A stretch of DNA of 15,387 bases from JAUSNA01 sp964568885 (GTDB lineage: Bacteria; Patescibacteriota; Microgenomatia; Levybacterales; GWA1-39-11). A program made the position numbers and the translations under genes. A model generated the notes under the pieces. It saw only the letters and a program-made list of their open reading frames with translations. It was not told the origin of the DNA and ran no database searches. This document shows, one piece after another, positions 13,717 to 15,387 of this stretch (within the stretch, counting starts at the first letter, position 1; each line of letters begins with the position of its first letter). The stretch is from contig CAZMSF010000026.1 in NCBI GenBank assembly GCA_964568885.1, forward strand, positions 1-15,387, read 5' to 3'.

Positions 13717-15255
13717 ATGAAGCGCATCGCTGCCCTTTTTTCCCTGGCCGTTTTATTGTTCTTGTCACGCACCTCACTGGTTTTTGCACAAGACGCTTCT
13801 CCCAGTCCGGCGCCAACCGAGGCTCCCACTATCTTCGACCTTTCTTATAAAATTAACGACCTTCCGGTAGGAGACGACCCAAGCCTAACTTCCAAACTCT
13901 ATACAGACCCTGAAACCCGAATTGACGGAAACACCCGCATTGTATGGGTACAGTTCACAAAGCTTGACCCCAAGTTAAAATACGCCATCTGTAGCGGGTT
14001 TGAAAAAAGCAGCTGTAACAACAATTTTTCCCCTCAAAGCGATGGGACCATTACCCTCAGCCTTTGCGGAGCCGGTTCCGAAACCGCAAAAGGCGTGCAG
14101 GTGACAGGATATAAAGACAAAAAACAAATAAGTGGAACCCCGGTTCTTAAAGGCACGTGCGATGAGACACGCGACTATTTTCATGAAGACCATAAATACA
14201 AAATTTCTCTCTGGGCAAATTACGAATCAAAAGATGACAGACCCGACCCCGGAAAGGACGGAAACGAGATAATACCGGCACGGTTTTACGTAAACCGTTC
14301 ATACCCGCTTGTTAAAATTAACTCCAAAGACCCGGGAACCCAAACAACCGATATTACTCTTTGGGGAAGACGTCCCCAAAGCGACGAGGACAATAATTAT
14401 CAGGTCGTGGTTGAAGGGCTTGATCATGACTATAAGAAAGAACAATGTTTTACGGTCCCAAAGAACGGGTTTTTGGAAGGCAACAACAACACCGTAGGAA
14501 TTAACACGCAATGGGTCCCATCAAGCGGTACGGATGCCACTCATCCCGACCACATCTTGGAAGGCACGGGGTTCTCCGTTCCCAAAAGAGACGATTCGTT
14601 CGGAAATACTCACGGATACGGCGGCAACACTCACTTTGACATCGACATTCCATTTACCGATGCGGCAGCTTTCGAAGATTGGGGAGGAGACCAGAAAGTA
14701 AAAGGTCCGATGGGAATCGGCAGCTACATCGTCAAAATCAACGAGAGGATAAGCGATAGCCGTCCATTGGGACTTGGTAACAATTGCGAAGGGGGATTTA
14801 CTTACATGCACATCTTTTTTGATATTGCATGGAAAGATCAATCCCAAGGCAAACAGGAAATCGTAATAAGAAAAGTAATATATGACCCCAAAAGGACCCG
14901 GTCAAAAATCGTACCGCCACCGCCTGATATCCCGTGTGCAGAGGGTGAGATAGATGAGAAAAAGGGAACCTGCAAAGCGTTTAACGTGGCACTTCTTGGA
15001 AAAATTCCCCTCGACCCCGTTTCCTTTATAAAAAGCGTGTATACGATAGTGCTTTCATTCGCGGGAATTGCAGCGATGGCCATAATTATCCGCGCCGGAT
15101 ATAAGTTCATGTACTCAAGAGGGGACAAAGAGGTTATTTCCCAGGCCCGTTCACAACTGACATCTGCCGTCATTGGCCTTACTTTCATCATCCTTGCCTA
15201 TGTGATACTATCGGTAATAGGAGTCGATATCCTAAAGATTCCGGGTTTTGGTTGA
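13717..15255 (+). CDS. Secreted ectodomain protein with C-terminal VirB2-like pilin module
   Basis: A 512-aa exported protein. It has a signal sequence (MKRIAALFSLAVLLFL, cut near VFA at residues 22-24), a short P/T/S-rich linker, and a cysteine-containing, probably beta-rich ectodomain to about residue 400 with paired-looking cysteines (for example C-x6-C near 92-99). A proline run PPPP precedes a C-x10-C pair. The last ~80 residues contain two hydrophobic helices, about 440-464 and 482-503, separated by the short polar segment SRGDKEVISQARS. This two-helix hairpin is the pattern of CPR T4SS pilin / VirB2-like proteins. Such pilins normally have about 100 aa, so the large N-terminal extension is unusual; it may be displayed outside while the hairpin anchors or polymerises. 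The next gene starts 4 bp after the stop, implying one transcript. Ectodomain function is unknown. Confidence 0.85.
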   Translation: MKRIAALFSLAVLLFLSRTSLVFAQDASPSPAPTEAPTIFDLSYKINDLPVGDDPSLTSKLYTDPETRIDGNTRIVWVQFTKLDPKLKYAICSGFEKSSCNNNFSPQSDGTITLSLCGAGSETAKGVQVTGYKDKKQISGTPVLKGTCDETRDYFHEDHKYKISLWANYESKDDRPDPGKDGNEIIPARFYVNRSYPLVKINSKDPGTQTTDITLWGRRPQSDEDNNYQVVVEGLDHDYKKEQCFTVPKNGFLEGNNNTVGINTQWVPSSGTDATHPDHILEGTGFSVPKRDDSFGNTHGYGGNTHFDIDIPFTDAAAFEDWGGDQKVKGPMGIGSYIVKINERISDSRPLGLGNNCEGGFTYMHIFFDIAWKDQSQGKQEIVIRKVIYDPKRTRSKIVPPPPDIPCAEGEIDEKKGTCKAFNVALLGKIPLDPVSFIKSVYTIVLSFAGIAAMAIIIRAGYKFMYSRGDKEVISQARSQLTSAVIGLTFIILAYVILSVIGVDILKIPGFG

Positions 15256-15259
15256 TATT

Positions 15260-15387
15260 ATGAAAGATTTACTAACGCTCTCCATTAACGGCACCCCCAT
15301 ACCCGCTCCTTCCGGTATTCCTACTACCGGCCTTTCAAATGGAGGAGGAAAAATAATCGGTATTGGCCTTGAGTTTTTTCTTTTTGC
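15260..15387 (+). CDS. Start of a T4SS pilin-like small protein (cut by window end)
   Basis: ATG 15260 opens a frame that runs to the window edge without a stop (42 complete codons, MKDLLTLSINGTP onward). A P/G/S-rich start (PIPAPSGIPTTG), then GGGKIIGIGLEFFLF entering a hydrophobic stretch, resembles the N-terminus of small CPR VirB2-like pilins. It lies 4 bp after the pilin-fusion gene, so it is probably co-transcribed. It is too short to be sure of the family. Confidence 0.65.
   Translation, partial: MKDLLTLSINGTPIPAPSGIPTTGLSNGGGKIIGIGLEFFLF

Overview
The window looks like a chromosomal segment of a Candidate Phyla Radiation (Patescibacteria) bacterium, most likely Microgenomates. This rests on protein style, not on a search. 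The VirB6/TrbL-like protein, the fused T4SS-type pilin, the DUF5667-type exported protein and the very large unknown soluble protein are of kinds I associate with that group. No protein gene has a convincing Shine-Dalgarno sequence. Several have a -10-like TAC-type hexamer only 6-9 nt before the ATG, suggesting leaderless mRNAs. No tRNA, rRNA, CRISPR array or insertion sequence was seen.

Left part (1-5330, all minus strand): a vitamin B12 / deoxyribonucleotide module, in transcription order nrdR, nrdJ, a cobalamin riboswitch with terminator, a PduO-type cobalamin adenosyltransferase, a second cobalamin riboswitch, and an unrecognised 425-aa zinc-ribbon protein. NrdJ is an adenosylcobalamin-dependent class II ribonucleotide reductase, PduO makes its cofactor, and NrdR is the repressor. 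One excellent and one degenerate NrdR box overlap a promoter upstream of nrdR. The two riboswitches share an identical 26-nt core, while their flanking stems differ in sequence but keep pairing. The first (before pduO) is followed by an intrinsic terminator and a plausible antiterminator. The second fills the 79-nt gap between pduO and the zinc-ribbon gene, which is thus tied to B12 status. Just after nrdJ lies a decayed duplicate of its last codons, with synonymous differences.

Middle (5387-8499): a small exported DUF5667-type protein (minus strand, sigma70-like promoter almost touching its ATG) diverges from a large VirB6/TrbL-like polytopic membrane protein (plus strand).

Right part (8506-15387): a 1247-aa soluble protein of unknown function (minus strand) converges with the VirB6-like gene, the two stop codons being only 6 bp apart. 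Divergent from it is an ATPase-like regulator ending in an OmpR/PhoB-type winged helix. Then comes a secreted ectodomain protein ending in a two-helix VirB2-like pilin module, and the start of another gene 4 bp further on that looks like a small T4SS pilin-like protein. The right half is therefore a surface/secretion locus with a candidate local regulator; the left half is a B12-gated nucleotide-reduction operon.
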